The notes: generated by a model not told the origin, from the sequence alone. DNA of 49,068 nt from Marinilactibacillus piezotolerans (GCF_900114235.1 NZ_FOSJ01000017.1:1-49068); one strand, 5' to 3'; counted from the first letter of the stretch, positions 27,925-38,152 are shown. Made by a program: numbers and translations.

Positions 27925-28046
27925 GCATTTGGTTGAATCTTTTTCAAAAAAAATAAACTTTTTTTTGAAATTTATAAACTTTTCTCTAACGCTTTTTCAC
28001 TATAATCAATTCTTTTTTTGCTAATTGATTTTATTATGGATGCTTG

Positions 28047-28736
28047 CTAAATAATACCGTATTCTTTCAAGCTTACATAACTATTTTCACCAATTATAAA
28101 ATGATCCAGTAGATCTATACCGATCATTTCTCCCGCTTTTTTCATTCTTTTTGTAAAAGATAAATCTGCTTCAGAAGGTTCAGGATTACCTGAGGGATGA
28201 TTATGGGCAATGATAATTCGAGCAGCTGCATATTTTACAGCACCCCTATAAATTTCTCTTGGATGTGCTACCGAACTGTTCAGACTTCCTTTAAAGACAA
28301 CTTCTTTTTTTATTATCTCATTTTTAGTATTTAAATAAAGTGCCATAACATGTTCTTGTTGTAAGCCTCCAAGCTCTTCTTGAAGTAACGTACCTACAAA
28401 TGAACTGGATGTAACTGTCCCTTCTTTTATCTGCGAAGCTCTTGCAACTCGGTTTCCAAACTCAATCGCCGCTATCATCTCAATTGCCTTTGCGTTTCCA
28501 ATTCCATCAATACTTACTAATTCTTCTACTGTCACATGTCTCAACATAAACAAATTATCAAATTCGGATAAAACTTTCATACTCAATTGAAGAACATTTT
28601 TCTCTTTTGTTCCTGTTCTTAATAAGATAGCAAGTAATTCATGATTTGCTAATGCTTTCGCTCCATATTCTGTTAAACGCTCTCTTGGTCTGGATTGTTC
28701 AGGTACATCGGTAAATTTATGTGAAGTAACCTTCAT
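28047..28736 (-). CDS. radC: RadC/DUF2466 family JAB-domain protein
   Basis: This is a 229-aa protein with a helix-hairpin-helix region (SIDGIGNAKAIEMIAAIEFG, about residues 70-90) and a C-terminal JAMM metalloprotease-like domain. The JAMM metal site is intact: Glu in the LNTKNEIIKKE region and HNHPSGNPEPSEAD at about residues 175-188. The old link to DNA repair is doubtful and the real function is unknown. AAGGAGGAAAG supports the ATG at 28736 over an upstream in-frame ATG. The position upstream of mreB matches Bacillus. Confidence 0.95.
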   Translation of the reverse strand: MKVTSHKFTDVPEQSRPRERLTEYGAKALANHELLAILLRTGTKEKNVLQLSMKVLSEFDNLFMLRHVTVEELVSIDGIGNAKAIEMIAAIEFGNRVARASQIKEGTVTSSSFVGTLLQEELGGLQQEHVMALYLNTKNEIIKKEVVFKGSLNSSVAHPREIYRGAVKYAAARIIIAHNHPSGNPEPSEADLSFTKRMKKAGEMIGIDLLDHFIIGENSYVSLKEYGII

Positions 28737-28830
28737 ACTGACTTTCCTCCTTTTCAAATAAAAAGAGGGAGCGTTACTCGCTCCCCCTCTTACTTATTAA
28801 ACTTACAAACTAGTTTTCAAAATAATTAAA

Positions 28831-29484
28831 TTAATTTTCAATGTAATCAACTACTTTGGTTAAGTCCGGTAATATATCTGTTGCTTTTTCTTTAGCTTCT
28901 TCATTCGGACTGATTAAGTCAGGAATCATAATAACCGGTATACCAGCAGCATGTGCGGCTCTTACACCATTTAACGAGTCTTCCAATACCAGTGCCTCAG
29001 AAGGATCTGCAGTAGTTTTACTTAATGCTTTTAAAAATATTTCTGGATCTGGCTTAGAGTCTCTAACTTCATCTCCACCAACTACTCCAGTAAAATACTT
29101 TGATAACCCAGCATTATTCACCAGTTTCTCTACCATATTTCTTTCCGAACTAGAAGCAACGATCATTTCTATATTTTTGCTTTTTAAATATTTTAGTAAT
29201 TTTTCCAGACCCATTTTTTTTGGTAAAGCTTTTTCCAATAAAGCTTTTTCTATATCGACTTTACTTTGCTTAATAAAACGATCGGCAAGGTGTTCATCAG
29301 CTTGTTCCAAACGAATAGCTGCAAAGAAATCTTTATCACTCGCTCCAATGAATCGTTCATAAAAAGGATAATCAAAAGGCATTCCAATTGAGTCGGCTGT
29401 GGCTTGATTAGCACGATAATACATTGATTCAGTATCAAACATCAATCCGTCCATATCGAACAAGACTGCTTTTACCTTAGGCAT
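28831..29484 (-). CDS. HAD-superfamily phosphatase or phosphomutase
   Basis: This 217-aa haloacid dehalogenase-type hydrolase has motif I LFDMDGLMFDTE (residues 8-19, nucleophile Asp10), motif II VASSSER, motif III Lys near RDSKPDPEIFLKAL, and motif IV LEDSLNGVRAA. The alpha-helical cap lies between motifs I and II, as in beta-phosphoglucomutase and similar enzymes. The substrate cannot be told from sequence. AAAAGGAG precedes the ATG at 29484, which lies one base from the valS stop codon, so it is co-transcribed with valS. Confidence 0.92.
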   Translation of the reverse strand: MPKVKAVLFDMDGLMFDTESMYYRANQATADSIGMPFDYPFYERFIGASDKDFFAAIRLEQADEHLADRFIKQSKVDIEKALLEKALPKKMGLEKLLKYLKSKNIEMIVASSSERNMVEKLVNNAGLSKYFTGVVGGDEVRDSKPDPEIFLKALSKTTADPSEALVLEDSLNGVRAAHAAGIPVIMIPDLISPNEEAKEKATDILPDLTKVVDYIEN

Positions 29485-29485
29485 A

Positions 29486-32137
29486 TTATTCTCCTTTTAG
29501 CATTTTTAATTTTTCTAACTGATCAGAAACAGAGGAATATCTCTGATGGTACTCCTGCTCTTTATTCCGTTCTTCTTCAACTACTTTTGCTGGAGCATTT
29601 TGAACAAATTTCTGGTTAGATAACTTTCCTTCAACTCGTTTAATTTCTTGAGTCCATTTATTTAATTCTTTTTCTAAACGACTGATTTCCTCATCAAAAT
29701 CAACTAATCCAGCTAATGGCAAGAATATTTCTGCTCCTGTTATTACAGAAGTCTTAACTTCATCCGGTACTATAATCTCTGTATCAATGGTCAAATTCTC
29801 CGGATTACAGAACCGTTCAATGAAGCTACGATTATTTATAAGGAATTCTTTTTCTTGCTCAGACTTCGCTTTTACTAATATATCGATTTTTTTAGATAAT
29901 GGACGATTAACTTCTGCCCTAATTGTTCTGACAGATCGAATTAAATCAATCAGCATATTCATATTATCAATTGCTTCCTGGTCATTAAACGCGCTCTCAG
30001 GAGTAGGATATTCAGCAGTAACTAGTGACTTTCCAACGTGTGGCATATTCTCCCAAATTTTTTCTGTAACAAAGGGCATAATCGGATGCAGCAAGCGAAG
30101 AGTCTGGTCAAGGACATGAATCAAGATACTTCTAGTTGATTTTTTTTCATCCTCTGAACCATTAAATAAAATTTCTTTGCTCATTTCAATATACCAGTCA
30201 CAATAATCATCCCAAATAAATTTGTAAAGAGCACGACCCGCTTCACCAAACTCGAATTTCTCAAATAATTCGGTAACTTGTGTAATCGTTTCATTCAATC
30301 GAGCCAAGATCCATTTATCTGCAATAGATTTTTTGCCATTTAGGTCAATGTCTTCGGTTGTGAAATCATCTAAATTCATGATTACATAACGACTTGCATT
30401 CCAGATCTTGTTGATGAAGTTCCAAGCCGCATCCATTTTTTCATAACTAAACCTTACATCTTGACCAGGTGCTGATCCATTAGACAAGAACCAGCGTAAA
30501 GCATCTGTTCCGTATTGATCGATAACTTCCATAGGATCTATACCATTACCAAGAGATTTACTCATTTTTCTTCCTTGTTCATCACGAATCAAACCATGGA
30601 TCAATACGTGTTTAAATGGTCGCTCATTTGTAAATTCCAGACTTTGAAAAATCATACGACTTACCCAGAAGAATATAATATCATACCCTGTAACTAAAGT
30701 ACTGGTTGGGAAATAACGCTTAAAGTCTTCTGCTTCAATATCTGGCCAACCCATTGTTGAAAAAGGCCACAAAGCTGAACTGAACCATGTATCTAAAACA
30801 TCATCATCTTGTGTCCAGTTTTCAATGTCTTCGGGTTCATGTTCACCCACATACACTTCTCCAGTTTCTTTATGATACCAGGCGGGAATACGGTGTCCCC
30901 ACCATAACTGTCTTGATATTACCCAGTCATGAACGTTATCCATCCAGTTATTAAAAGTTTTTTCAAATCGTTCAGGAACAAAGTTAACTTTGTTCTCTGT
31001 TTTCTGATTATTGATAGCTTGCTCAGCTAATGGCTCCATCTTAACGAACCATTGAGTAGAGAGCCTTGGTTCAACTACAACTCCTGTACGTTCAGAATGT
31101 CCAACGCTATGAACCATTTCATCCACCTTGATCAGGTATCCCTGTTCTTTTAAATCACTAACGATCCGTTTTCTAGCTTCAAAACGATCCAATCCTGCAT
31201 AATCACCAGCAAGGTCATTCATTGAACCATCATTGTTCATTACGTTAATCCGTTTTAAGTCATGACGATTTCCTACTTCAAAGTCATTCGGATCATGCGC
31301 TGGAGTAATTTTAACGACTCCTGTACCAAATTCCATTTCTACATACTCATCTGCGATGATTGGTAATTCTCTTCCTACTAAAGGAAGCGTCAGTGTTTTT
31401 CCAATCAGATGTTGATAACGATCATCTTCTGGATGGACAGCTACTGCTGTATCCCCTAACATTGTTTCAGGACGTGTAGTAGCAATTTCTAACGCACCAG
31501 ATCCATCCGTTAATGGATATTTCATATGGTAAAATGCACCATTCACGTCTTTATGGTCTACTTCAATATCTGATAAGGCTGTTTGAGCTTTAGGATCCCA
31601 GTTTATAATATACTCACCGCGATAAATTAGACCTTTATTGTAAAGGTCTACAAATACTTTATTTACTGCCTTGTTTAATCCTTCATCCAAAGTAAATCTC
31701 TCACGGCTATAGTCTACAGATATACCTACTTTTGCCCATTGCTCTCTAATATTTTCAGCATATTCTTCTTTCCATTCCCAAACCTTTTCTAGAAATTTTT
31801 CTCTTCCCAAATCATGACGGGAAATTCCTTCTTGGGCAAGTTTTTCTTCTACTTTAGCTTGGGTTGCGATTCCGGCATGGTCCATTCCTGGTAACCATAA
31901 TGCATCATACCCTTGCATTCGTTTTTGTCGGATAATGATGTCTTGTAAAGTTGTATCCCAAGCATGTCCAAGGTGTAATTTCCCTGTTACATTTGGTGGT
32001 GGAATCACAATAGAATAAGGTTCTGCTCTCTTGTCTTCACTTGGTTTAAATAAGTCTTGATCCAGCCACTTTTCATATCGTCCAGCTTCAACTTCTGCAG
32101 GCTGGTATTTCGTTGACATTTTTATTTCTTCTGTCAT
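29486..32137 (-). CDS. valS: Valyl-tRNA synthetase
   Basis: ValS (883 aa) is a class I synthetase. The HIGH-type motif is [14 protein letters not shown] (about residues 45-58) and the KMSKS motif is [11 protein letters not shown] (about 525). The editing domain ([19 protein letters not shown]) lies between them and a C-terminal coiled coil ([18 protein letters not shown]) ends the protein. I place the start at the ATG at 32137 with TGGAGTG before it. It is controlled by a T-box leader, with about 245 extra nucleotides of hairpin repeats between the T-box terminator and the start. Confidence 0.98.
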   Translation of the reverse strand: MTEEIKMSTKYQPAEVEAGRYEKWLDQDLFKPSEDKRAEPYSIVIPPPNVTGKLHLGHAWDTTLQDIIIRQKRMQGYDALWLPGMDHAGIATQAKVEEKLAQEGISRHDLGREKFLEKVWEWKEEYAENIREQWAKVGISVDYSRERFTLDEGLNKAVNKVFVDLYNKGLIYRGEYIINWDPKAQTALSDIEVDHKDVNGAFYHMKYPLTDGSGALEIATTRPETMLGDTAVAVHPEDDRYQHLIGKTLTLPLVGRELPIIADEYVEMEFGTGVVKITPAHDPNDFEVGNRHDLKRINVMNNDGSMNDLAGDYAGLDRFEARKRIVSDLKEQGYLIKVDEMVHSVGHSERTGVVVEPRLSTQWFVKMEPLAEQAINNQKTENKVNFVPERFEKTFNNWMDNVHDWVISRQLWWGHRIPAWYHKETGEVYVGEHEPEDIENWTQDDDVLDTWFSSALWPFSTMGWPDIEAEDFKRYFPTSTLVTGYDIIFFWVSRMIFQSLEFTNERPFKHVLIHGLIRDEQGRKMSKSLGNGIDPMEVIDQYGTDALRWFLSNGSAPGQDVRFSYEKMDAAWNFINKIWNASRYVIMNLDDFTTEDIDLNGKKSIADKWILARLNETITQVTELFEKFEFGEAGRALYKFIWDDYCDWYIEMSKEILFNGSEDEKKSTRSILIHVLDQTLRLLHPIMPFVTEKIWENMPHVGKSLVTAEYPTPESAFNDQEAIDNMNMLIDLIRSVRTIRAEVNRPLSKKIDILVKAKSEQEKEFLINNRSFIERFCNPENLTIDTEIIVPDEVKTSVITGAEIFLPLAGLVDFDEEISRLEKELNKWTQEIKRVEGKLSNQKFVQNAPAKVVEEERNKEQEYHQRYSSVSDQLEKLKMLKGE

Positions 32138-32189
32138 AAAAATCACTCCATTTCGTTTTTTTGGCTTTTATAGATTGGTTTAATGATGA

Positions 32190-32378
32190 ATATCCGCTTT
32201 GCTATGTCTAGTACTCTACCTGTAAGCCTGTTTCGCTGTGCTCAAAGGCATAACGGATTCGTAACTCACGAATCCATCAACTCGCTTTGCTTCGAACGGA
32301 CTTTCGAATCGATACTACGCTCCACTTCGTTACGCCTAGTACTTTGTCCGTAACTCGCTTTGCTTCGAACGGACAAAG
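32190..32378. repeat. Cluster of hairpin repeats in the valS leader
   Basis: Between the T-box terminator and valS lies a cluster of short related hairpins. A 23-base unit (AACTCGCTTTGCTTCGAACG plus GAC) occurs identically at 32279-32301 and 32352-32374. The second copy is the loop and right arm of a hairpin with perfect 10-bp stem (32342-32351 with 32369-32378). Another hairpin has perfect arms GGATTCG and CGAATCC (32255-32261, 32269-32275). Diverged copies of the loop motif occur near 32230 (TTTCGCTGTGCTCAAA), 32316 (TACGCTCCACTTCGTT) and 32197 (CGCTTTGCTATG). I cannot name the repeat family. Confidence 0.85.
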
Positions 32379-32382
32379 CAAA

Positions 32383-32655
32383 AAGCATCCGTCCTATTAT
32401 TACAATAGGACGAATGCTTACTCATTCGCGGTACCACCTAAATTGATTGAAGAAAATACTTCTTCAAACCACTTCATAAACGGGGGTAATGACCCGTTAC
32501 CTCAAACAAAGCTACTGATACTATTCACTCTGTTAGCTCACAAGCTACTTTCTCAATCCAACTCATTAGGGATTTCCACCATACACCCATTCTCTTAAAT
32601 AAAATTAGAAAGATACTCCTCTTGTTCTCAGCTAAATATTTATTTACATTCTATC
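32383..32655 (-). promoter_or_regulatory. T-box riboswitch leader of valS
   Basis: The T-box core AGGTGGTACCGCG lies on the minus strand (32427-32439). The terminator that follows is a 16-bp stem with one G-U pair (32383-32398 and 32404-32419) plus TTTTT. Stem I and the other helices fill about 32450-32650. TAGAAT near 32660 is a possible -10. Uncharged tRNA-Val should prevent termination. I did not assign the specifier codon. Confidence 0.92.
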
Positions 32656-32685
32656 AGACTACCCTTTTAAAAGAAAGGCTTTCTT

Positions 32686-33189
32686 TTATGTCATTTCTGC
32701 TTCTTCATGTCTAGCAGCTGCGATTGCTTCTTCATAGTTAGGGTCTTGAGACATTTCCTTGACGACTTCCCTATAAACAATTTGCCCTTCTCGATTCAAA
32801 ACGAATACTGCACGAGCAGTTTTATCCATTTCTTCAACATAAAGACCATAGGCTTTAGAAAATGAACGATCATTGTCATGTAACAGGTCCATATCGATTT
32901 CTTTAGCAGAACACCAGTCTCTTTGTTCTTCTTTTGTATTTGTTGAAATAGATAAAATTCGTGTATTATTTAAAGTCCGCGCCATTTCATTAAATTTCGC
33001 CGTTTGTCTAGAACATGTACTTGTATTGATGTCTGGAAAAGTACTGATTAGTACAACTTCACCTTTATAATCTGATAAACTGATTGTTTTTTCGTTCAAA
33101 TCATTTAAAGAAAAATCAGGAGCTTGTTCTCCTTTGGCAGGTACAGTTGAATTTGTTGTAAGTGGCTTACCTTTCATCATTACATCCAT
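32686..33189 (-). CDS. tpx: Thiol peroxidase (Tpx-type peroxiredoxin)
   Basis: Tpx (167 aa) reduces hydroperoxides using thioredoxin. The peroxiredoxin core is visible: GEQAPDFSLNDLNEKTISL, the peroxidatic Cys59 in NTSTCSRQTAKFNE and a resolving Cys93 in DWCSAKEID, the atypical 2-Cys spacing of Tpx. AGAGAGGGTG precedes the ATG at 33189; two in-frame ATGs follow shortly and cannot be excluded. It lies between the valS leader and thiI, a neighbour set (tpx, thiI, desulfurase, ezrA) also found near ytxK-ackA in Bacillus. Confidence 0.94.
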   Translation of the reverse strand: MDVMMKGKPLTTNSTVPAKGEQAPDFSLNDLNEKTISLSDYKGEVVLISTFPDINTSTCSRQTAKFNEMARTLNNTRILSISTNTKEEQRDWCSAKEIDMDLLHDNDRSFSKAYGLYVEEMDKTARAVFVLNREGQIVYREVVKEMSQDPNYEEAIAAARHEEAEMT

Positions 33190-33258
33190 GTTAACACCCT
33201 CTCTCTTTCAGTTAGTATCTCCATTTTAACGTTAAGATAAGAAATTGTACAACAAAAA

Positions 33259-34473
33259 CTACAACAGATCTTCAAAAATGTGCTTTTGTTTAGACTCCTG
33301 ATTATTATTTGCTGATATCTCTTCAATCTTAATGCCTTGAATCGCCCTTTCTATTAAACCATGGATATCCATTTTTTCCTCAATTTCAAGTACATGCACT
33401 AATTTAGGTTTAGTTCTTGGTTTTGGAGGCGTAAAAATTGTACAACAATCTTCGTAAGGTAAGATTGCCAATTCAAAGGTATTTATTTTTTGAGCAACTT
33501 CAATGATATCTGTTTTGTCCATAGAAATAAGCGGTCTTAAAATTGGTGTATGTGTCACTTCATTTATCACAGACATACTTTCCATCGTCTGAGAAGCGAC
33601 TTGTCCAAGTGATTCTCCATTGATAATAGCTAATCCAGACCGCTGTTCTCGCAATTGATCCGTAATACGCAACATCATTCTTCTAGTAATCGTCATAATA
33701 TAACCTTGCGGAACGACTCTCTTGATCGTTTCTTGAATTTCAGTAAAGGGAACTTCTATAAAAGGAAGTGGACCAGAGAATTTGACCAGTTTTTCAGTTA
33801 GATCTTTTGCTTTTTGTAAAGCCTGCGGACTAGTATAAGGCGGGCTGTGGAAATGAACAGCCTCTACTTGTATGCCTCTTTTCATAGCATAATAGCCTGC
33901 AACTGGCGAATCAATGCCTCCGGATAACATTAACATCCCTTTACCACTCGTTCCCGTTGGTAATCCTCCAGCTCCTTTAATTGAATCTATAGATAAAAAA
34001 ATCCCATCAAGTCTAACTTCTACACGAACATTAATATCTGGCTTTTTCATTTTAACTTTAATTTCTGGAATAGAGTTCATGATATATTCGCCTAACATCT
34101 GGTTAACTTCGTTTGTATCAAACATCCATTCATGATCTGCTCTTTTTGTATTTACCTTAAATGTTCGACCAGGTTCATAGTTAGATTTAACTAAAAACAA
34201 TGCCGCTTCTTTAGCTTTTTCAATCGACTTTTCTACCTTTATTACTGGAGATATCGTTTGTATACCAAAAATTACTTTTAATTTATTTATAATTATATCT
34301 GCACTTTCATCATTTAATTCAATGTGCATACGGTCTCTATGAGATTTGATTTTCAAACCTCTATATTCATTAAGTGCATTTTTAACGTTATTATCTAACT
34401 GCTTAATAAATTGTTTTTTATTTTTACCTTTTGTAGATAATTCTCCATATCTTACCATAACTTCTGTAATCAT
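33259..34473 (-). CDS. thiI: tRNA 4-thiouridine synthase ThiI
   Basis: ThiI (404 aa) makes s4U8 in tRNA. It has the N-terminal ferredoxin-like region (VMVRYGELSTKGKNKKQF), a THUMP domain to about residue 165 and the PP-loop domain with MLSGGIDSPVAGYYAMKRG at about 180-198. There is no C-terminal rhodanese domain, as usual in Gram-positives, so sulfur must come directly from the neighbouring cysteine desulfurase. The CC pair in YEDCCTIFTPP (about residue 345) is notable. It lies 14 nt after the desulfurase stop, in one operon. Confidence 0.97.
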   Translation of the reverse strand: MITEVMVRYGELSTKGKNKKQFIKQLDNNVKNALNEYRGLKIKSHRDRMHIELNDESADIIINKLKVIFGIQTISPVIKVEKSIEKAKEAALFLVKSNYEPGRTFKVNTKRADHEWMFDTNEVNQMLGEYIMNSIPEIKVKMKKPDINVRVEVRLDGIFLSIDSIKGAGGLPTGTSGKGMLMLSGGIDSPVAGYYAMKRGIQVEAVHFHSPPYTSPQALQKAKDLTEKLVKFSGPLPFIEVPFTEIQETIKRVVPQGYIMTITRRMMLRITDQLREQRSGLAIINGESLGQVASQTMESMSVINEVTHTPILRPLISMDKTDIIEVAQKINTFELAILPYEDCCTIFTPPKPRTKPKLVHVLEIEEKMDIHGLIERAIQGIKIEEISANNNQESKQKHIFEDLL

Positions 34474-34487
34474 ATATATCCTCTATT

Positions 34488-35618
34488 CTATTGTATAGCT
34501 TTAAAAGAATGATAGATTTCATCAAATATTTTTATAAAGCTTTTAAGTTCTGCCAATGTATTATCTTCAGACAAACTGACTCTAATTGCTGTTTCAGCTC
34601 TACTTTTAGGAATACCCATAGCTAAAAGTGTACTTGATTCGACCTTTTTTCTGCTTGAGCATGCGCTAGTTGTCGAAACATAGACTCCCCTTTTTTCGAG
34701 AGCATGTACTGTTACTTCTCCTTTAATACCCTTAACACCAAAACAAAGTATGTGCGGGGCTCGCTGTTCGGGTGAAAATACTTCGATATTTTTTTTAGTA
34801 TCTAAATACTTTTTTAATTCTAAAGTGAGCTCAGTTTGAGTTCCTGCTTGTTTTTCAGAAATTAGTTTTAAAGCTTTTGCCATTGCTACGATTCCCGGAA
34901 CATTTTCAGTCCCACTTCGTAATCCAGCTTCTTGTCCGCCTCCACTTAGTAACGGAGCTAGTTTTCGACCTTTTTTTACATACACAAAACCTGTACCTTT
35001 CGGACCATGGAATTTATGTCCTGAAAAAACAGCCATATCTACTCGGCTTTGTTCTCCTAACTTTAAATCGATTTTACCAACAGTTTGAACTGCATCAACG
35101 TGAAAATGAATAGAAGGATAATCTTTCAAGGCTTCACCGATCTGTTCAATAGGTTGTACACTACCCGTTTCATTATTGACTGCCATTACAGAAACCAGCA
35201 CAGTATCCTCTCTTAAAGCATGTCTAAGCTTCTCAACTGAAATAATACCTCTCGAATCTACCGGGAGATACGTCACTTCCCATCCCATATTTTCTAGTTG
35301 TTTTATTGATTCCAATACTGCTGGATGCTCTATTTCTGAGGTGATTAAATGCTTACCAAAAGCTATTTTTTCAATTGCTGTTCCTTTAACAACCCAATTG
35401 TCTCCTTCAGTTCCACCACTAGTAAAAAAAATCTCTTCAGGTTTAACATCAATTGTTTCAGCAATTAAATTTCTTGATTGTGTCAATAATCCCGTTGTCG
35501 TCTCTCCAAGTTCATGTAAACTCGATGGATTACCAAAATACATCGAATTTACTTTATTAAAAGTATCCAAAACAGACGAATCAATTTTTGTTGTGGCGCT
35601 ATTATCTAAATAAATCAT
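34488..35618 (-). CDS. Cysteine desulfurase (NifZ-like partner of ThiI)
   Basis: This is a second PLP cysteine desulfurase (376 aa). Motifs: MIYLDNSATTKID at the start, TSGGTEGDNWVVKG, EIEHPAVLES, the PLP Lys in FSGHKFHGPKGTG (about residue 203) and the catalytic Cys in STTSACSSRKK (about 323). It differs clearly from the desulfurase at 13569-14717. Linkage to thiI, without a gap for another promoter, matches the nifZ-thiI pair of Bacillus, in which NifZ supplies sulfur for s4U. Confidence 0.95.
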   Translation of the reverse strand: MIYLDNSATTKIDSSVLDTFNKVNSMYFGNPSSLHELGETTTGLLTQSRNLIAETIDVKPEEIFFTSGGTEGDNWVVKGTAIEKIAFGKHLITSEIEHPAVLESIKQLENMGWEVTYLPVDSRGIISVEKLRHALREDTVLVSVMAVNNETGSVQPIEQIGEALKDYPSIHFHVDAVQTVGKIDLKLGEQSRVDMAVFSGHKFHGPKGTGFVYVKKGRKLAPLLSGGGQEAGLRSGTENVPGIVAMAKALKLISEKQAGTQTELTLELKKYLDTKKNIEVFSPEQRAPHILCFGVKGIKGEVTVHALEKRGVYVSTTSACSSRKKVESSTLLAMGIPKSRAETAIRVSLSEDNTLAELKSFIKIFDEIYHSFKAIQ

Positions 35619-35714
35619 TTATACACTCTTTCTATTCTTTCAGTAATCTTTTTTACGTAGCATAATACCAAAAGATATATATTTTAGCAAATTAGCGAGA
35701 AGCTTCTACTCACC

Positions 35715-35757
35715 AAAAGAGCTAGAATGTGAATTCAAATCACAACCTAGCTCTTTT
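35715..35757 (-). terminator. Terminator of ezrA
   Basis: The arms AAAAGAGCTAG (35715-35725) and CTAGCTCTTTT (35747-35757), with inner TGTGA/TCACA pairing, lie 17 bp after the ezrA stop codon. Confidence 0.8.
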
Positions 35758-35773
35758 AATTATACTTCTCAAC

Positions 35774-37486
35774 TCAAGAGAAGTTTTTCTCTTTTCTATA
35801 TTGTTTTTGAACTTCTTCAAAAGCTCCTGGCTCAATTGTTTCCAGTTTTTCTCGAACCATTTTTAATGAGGTTTTATAATCAAAGTCTTCTGAAAACAAA
35901 CTGCGACTATATTTGATTGTCTCCATCACTTCACTGTGCTCATTTTTATATCGGTATAATCGCTGACTGACAAGTTCGCTTAGCATCGCTTGATCTACTA
36001 GTTCATCTGTATCTTGAGCTAACTGTTCCACATCATCTTCACACATCTCATGCAATTTAAAAACTTCTGTCATATCCAGTTTAGGTTTAGCCAAGCTCTG
36101 ACTTAATTGTTCTATATGGTCAGTAGTATAAAAGAAAAAGTCGAGATACTCAGATGGTAATCCTGGAAGATGCCTGCTTTCAACATATCTCTTCATTTCA
36201 CGCATTGCAATTTCCATTTCTTCTAAATCTTGTTTTATTTCTAATTCGCTATTTCTATAATCACTCAAATGCTTACTGATCGTTGTCGATTTTTCATTCA
36301 TCTCTTGTAATTGATCAAACATTAAGTTCAACAATTGACTAGCTTGGGAAAATGGAACACTCTCTTCTGCTAATTCTTCATTGATTTTCATATATAATTT
36401 TTCTTGTTCTGCGATTGTTTCTTGTACTTGAGTCGCTTCGCTCCTTTCATCTCTATATAAAAGATAACTCTGGGATAGTCTATCTATTTCAATAAACAAC
36501 TTACGGTTCTGTTCTTTAAGATAATGAAATATTTTACGTATTTGGTTGAGCAATTCGTTGACTTCTTTTTTTGATTCTATTTCAACTTCTAACTTATCAT
36601 AAATTTGTTCTATTTTTGCTTCGAGCTCTGCCAATAATTCTTCTGCTTTTTTTATTTCAAGCGAACCAATCAAACTATTTGTATTTTCTATTTTGACATG
36701 TGTTTGAGCCAGATCCTCTTTTATTGAATCATCAGGGAATATATAGCCTTCCTGCTGCAAGGATCGATACCCACTTTCCAACTCTTCAATTTGTTCTAGT
36801 ATCTCATTGTCGACTTTTTTGAGAATCCCAGGTACTTCAGTCATATAATTTTCCATTGCAGTAATGGTCTCTTCAAGTTGTTTTAATAAGAGATTTGCCT
36901 CTTCATGATCTCCAGCAGCTGTCAAATGAGAAAAAGTTGAAAAATCTGTTTCCATTGTACCTAATTTATCTTCAAGCGCATCAACTGCTCTTCCGAATGA
37001 AAAACTCTTAGCTAATAGATCTTTACGGATCATATGATATCTTTTCTTGATAGATTCTATTTTTTTGAGATTTGCCTCTTCACGTTGCATTAATTCATCT
37101 AAAGCTGTATTTAAACTATTTAAAGATTGTTGGATTTCAACAATTTTTCTTTCAGCCTCTTCTTCGTGCTGACGTGCTTTTTTGAAACGGTAACGATCCG
37201 TAGCTTGTTCAGCTTCAAATAACAAGCTTTCGATTGTCGGAAATTGTTTTGTTTCAATCTGATCCCATTGTTCTTTTAGTTCCTCAGCTGTTTCTCTCGA
37301 TTGTCCAGTCATACTTCTATTATTGACAGCTTGTATTTTATCCAATGGGAACTGGTTCATTACTTCAGATTTTCTTGAATCCAGCTCATCTATTGATTTG
37401 TAATGATTTTTTCTGATGATATACATTGCTATGTAAAGTGCGACGATCAACAACATTAATATAACAACAACAATTTCTAACGACAT
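35774..37486 (-). CDS. ezrA: Septation ring formation regulator EzrA
   Basis: EzrA (570 aa) restrains FtsZ ring assembly and links division to wall synthesis. One N-terminal transmembrane helix (residues 3-25) is followed by almost continuous spectrin-like coiled coil. Length and lack of other domains fit. CGGAGGGAAAG precedes the ATG at 37486. It is divergent from msrC and upstream of the desulfurase-thiI pair, as in Bacillus. Confidence 0.96.
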   Translation of the reverse strand: MSLEIVVVILMLLIVALYIAMYIIRKNHYKSIDELDSRKSEVMNQFPLDKIQAVNNRSMTGQSRETAEELKEQWDQIETKQFPTIESLLFEAEQATDRYRFKKARQHEEEAERKIVEIQQSLNSLNTALDELMQREEANLKKIESIKKRYHMIRKDLLAKSFSFGRAVDALEDKLGTMETDFSTFSHLTAAGDHEEANLLLKQLEETITAMENYMTEVPGILKKVDNEILEQIEELESGYRSLQQEGYIFPDDSIKEDLAQTHVKIENTNSLIGSLEIKKAEELLAELEAKIEQIYDKLEVEIESKKEVNELLNQIRKIFHYLKEQNRKLFIEIDRLSQSYLLYRDERSEATQVQETIAEQEKLYMKINEELAEESVPFSQASQLLNLMFDQLQEMNEKSTTISKHLSDYRNSELEIKQDLEEMEIAMREMKRYVESRHLPGLPSEYLDFFFYTTDHIEQLSQSLAKPKLDMTEVFKLHEMCEDDVEQLAQDTDELVDQAMLSELVSQRLYRYKNEHSEVMETIKYSRSLFSEDFDYKTSLKMVREKLETIEPGAFEEVQKQYRKEKNFS

Positions 37487-37679
37487 GAACTTTCCCTCCG
37501 ACTAGGCTTTATATACATAAATTCCCTGCCTGCTTTTCTCTTCTTAACAGTATATCAAATATTGAGGAAATATGTTATACTTACAAGCAAATTCTCTAAA
37601 ATAGGTTCAAGAAACCTATAGAAACTTATAAAAAATCAATTTTCTTTTTAAAATTTGTACTTAATGGAAAGGTGATAAA

Positions 37680-38141
37680 ATGAGCACAGTCAAACCTAAA
37701 CATATGCTGAATAAACAGCTAGATGCTTTATTAGAAGACGAAACAAATAGAGTAGCAAATTTAAGTAACGCTTCTGCGTTATTATTCGAACAATTATCTG
37801 AAATCAATTGGGCAGGGTTCTATTTATGGGAAGATTCTGAAAACGAACTTGTACTTGGGCCTTTCCAAGGAAAAGTAGCTTGTGTTAGAATCGAAAACGG
37901 ATCTGGTGTATGCGGGACTGCTTTTAAAGAACAAAAGACTTATCTTGTTAAAGATGTACATGAATTTCCTGGACATATTGCTTGTGATGCGGCAAGCGAA
38001 TCTGAAATTGTTGTTCCTCTTACAAAAGATGGCATACAAATTGGTGTTTTAGATATAGATGCACCGATAAAAAATCGTTTTACAGAAGAAGATCAAGAAA
38101 TAATAGAAGAATTTGCAAGTGTTTTACTGAAACACCTCTAA
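37680..38141 (+). CDS. msrC: Free methionine-(R)-sulfoxide reductase, GAF domain (YtsP)
   Basis: This 153-aa GAF-domain enzyme reduces free Met-(R)-sulfoxide. The three Cys residues typical of the family are present at positions 68, 78 and 102 (KVACVRI, SGVCGTA and HIACDAA). The opening EINWAGFYLWED is also characteristic. GGAAAGGTGATAAA precedes the ATG at 37680. It is divergent from ezrA. In Bacillus ytsP lies next to rpsD; here about 1.9 kb of accessory sequence separates them. Confidence 0.94.
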   Translation: MSTVKPKHMLNKQLDALLEDETNRVANLSNASALLFEQLSEINWAGFYLWEDSENELVLGPFQGKVACVRIENGSGVCGTAFKEQKTYLVKDVHEFPGHIACDAASESEIVVPLTKDGIQIGVLDIDAPIKNRFTEEDQEIIEEFASVLLKHL

Positions 38142-38152
38142 AATACGCAACA

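Noticed and set aside
28856-29362. 168-codon plus-strand frame
   Set aside because: Complete antisense of the HAD phosphatase gene; composition and lack of a start signal mark it as a shadow.
32190-32378. CRISPR array in the valS leader
   Set aside because: The repeats are few, unevenly spaced and imperfect, the spacers are not of constant length, and no cas gene is present.
35176-35613. 145-codon plus-strand frame
   Set aside because: Antisense of the NifZ-like desulfurase gene, with no ribosome site or family resemblance.
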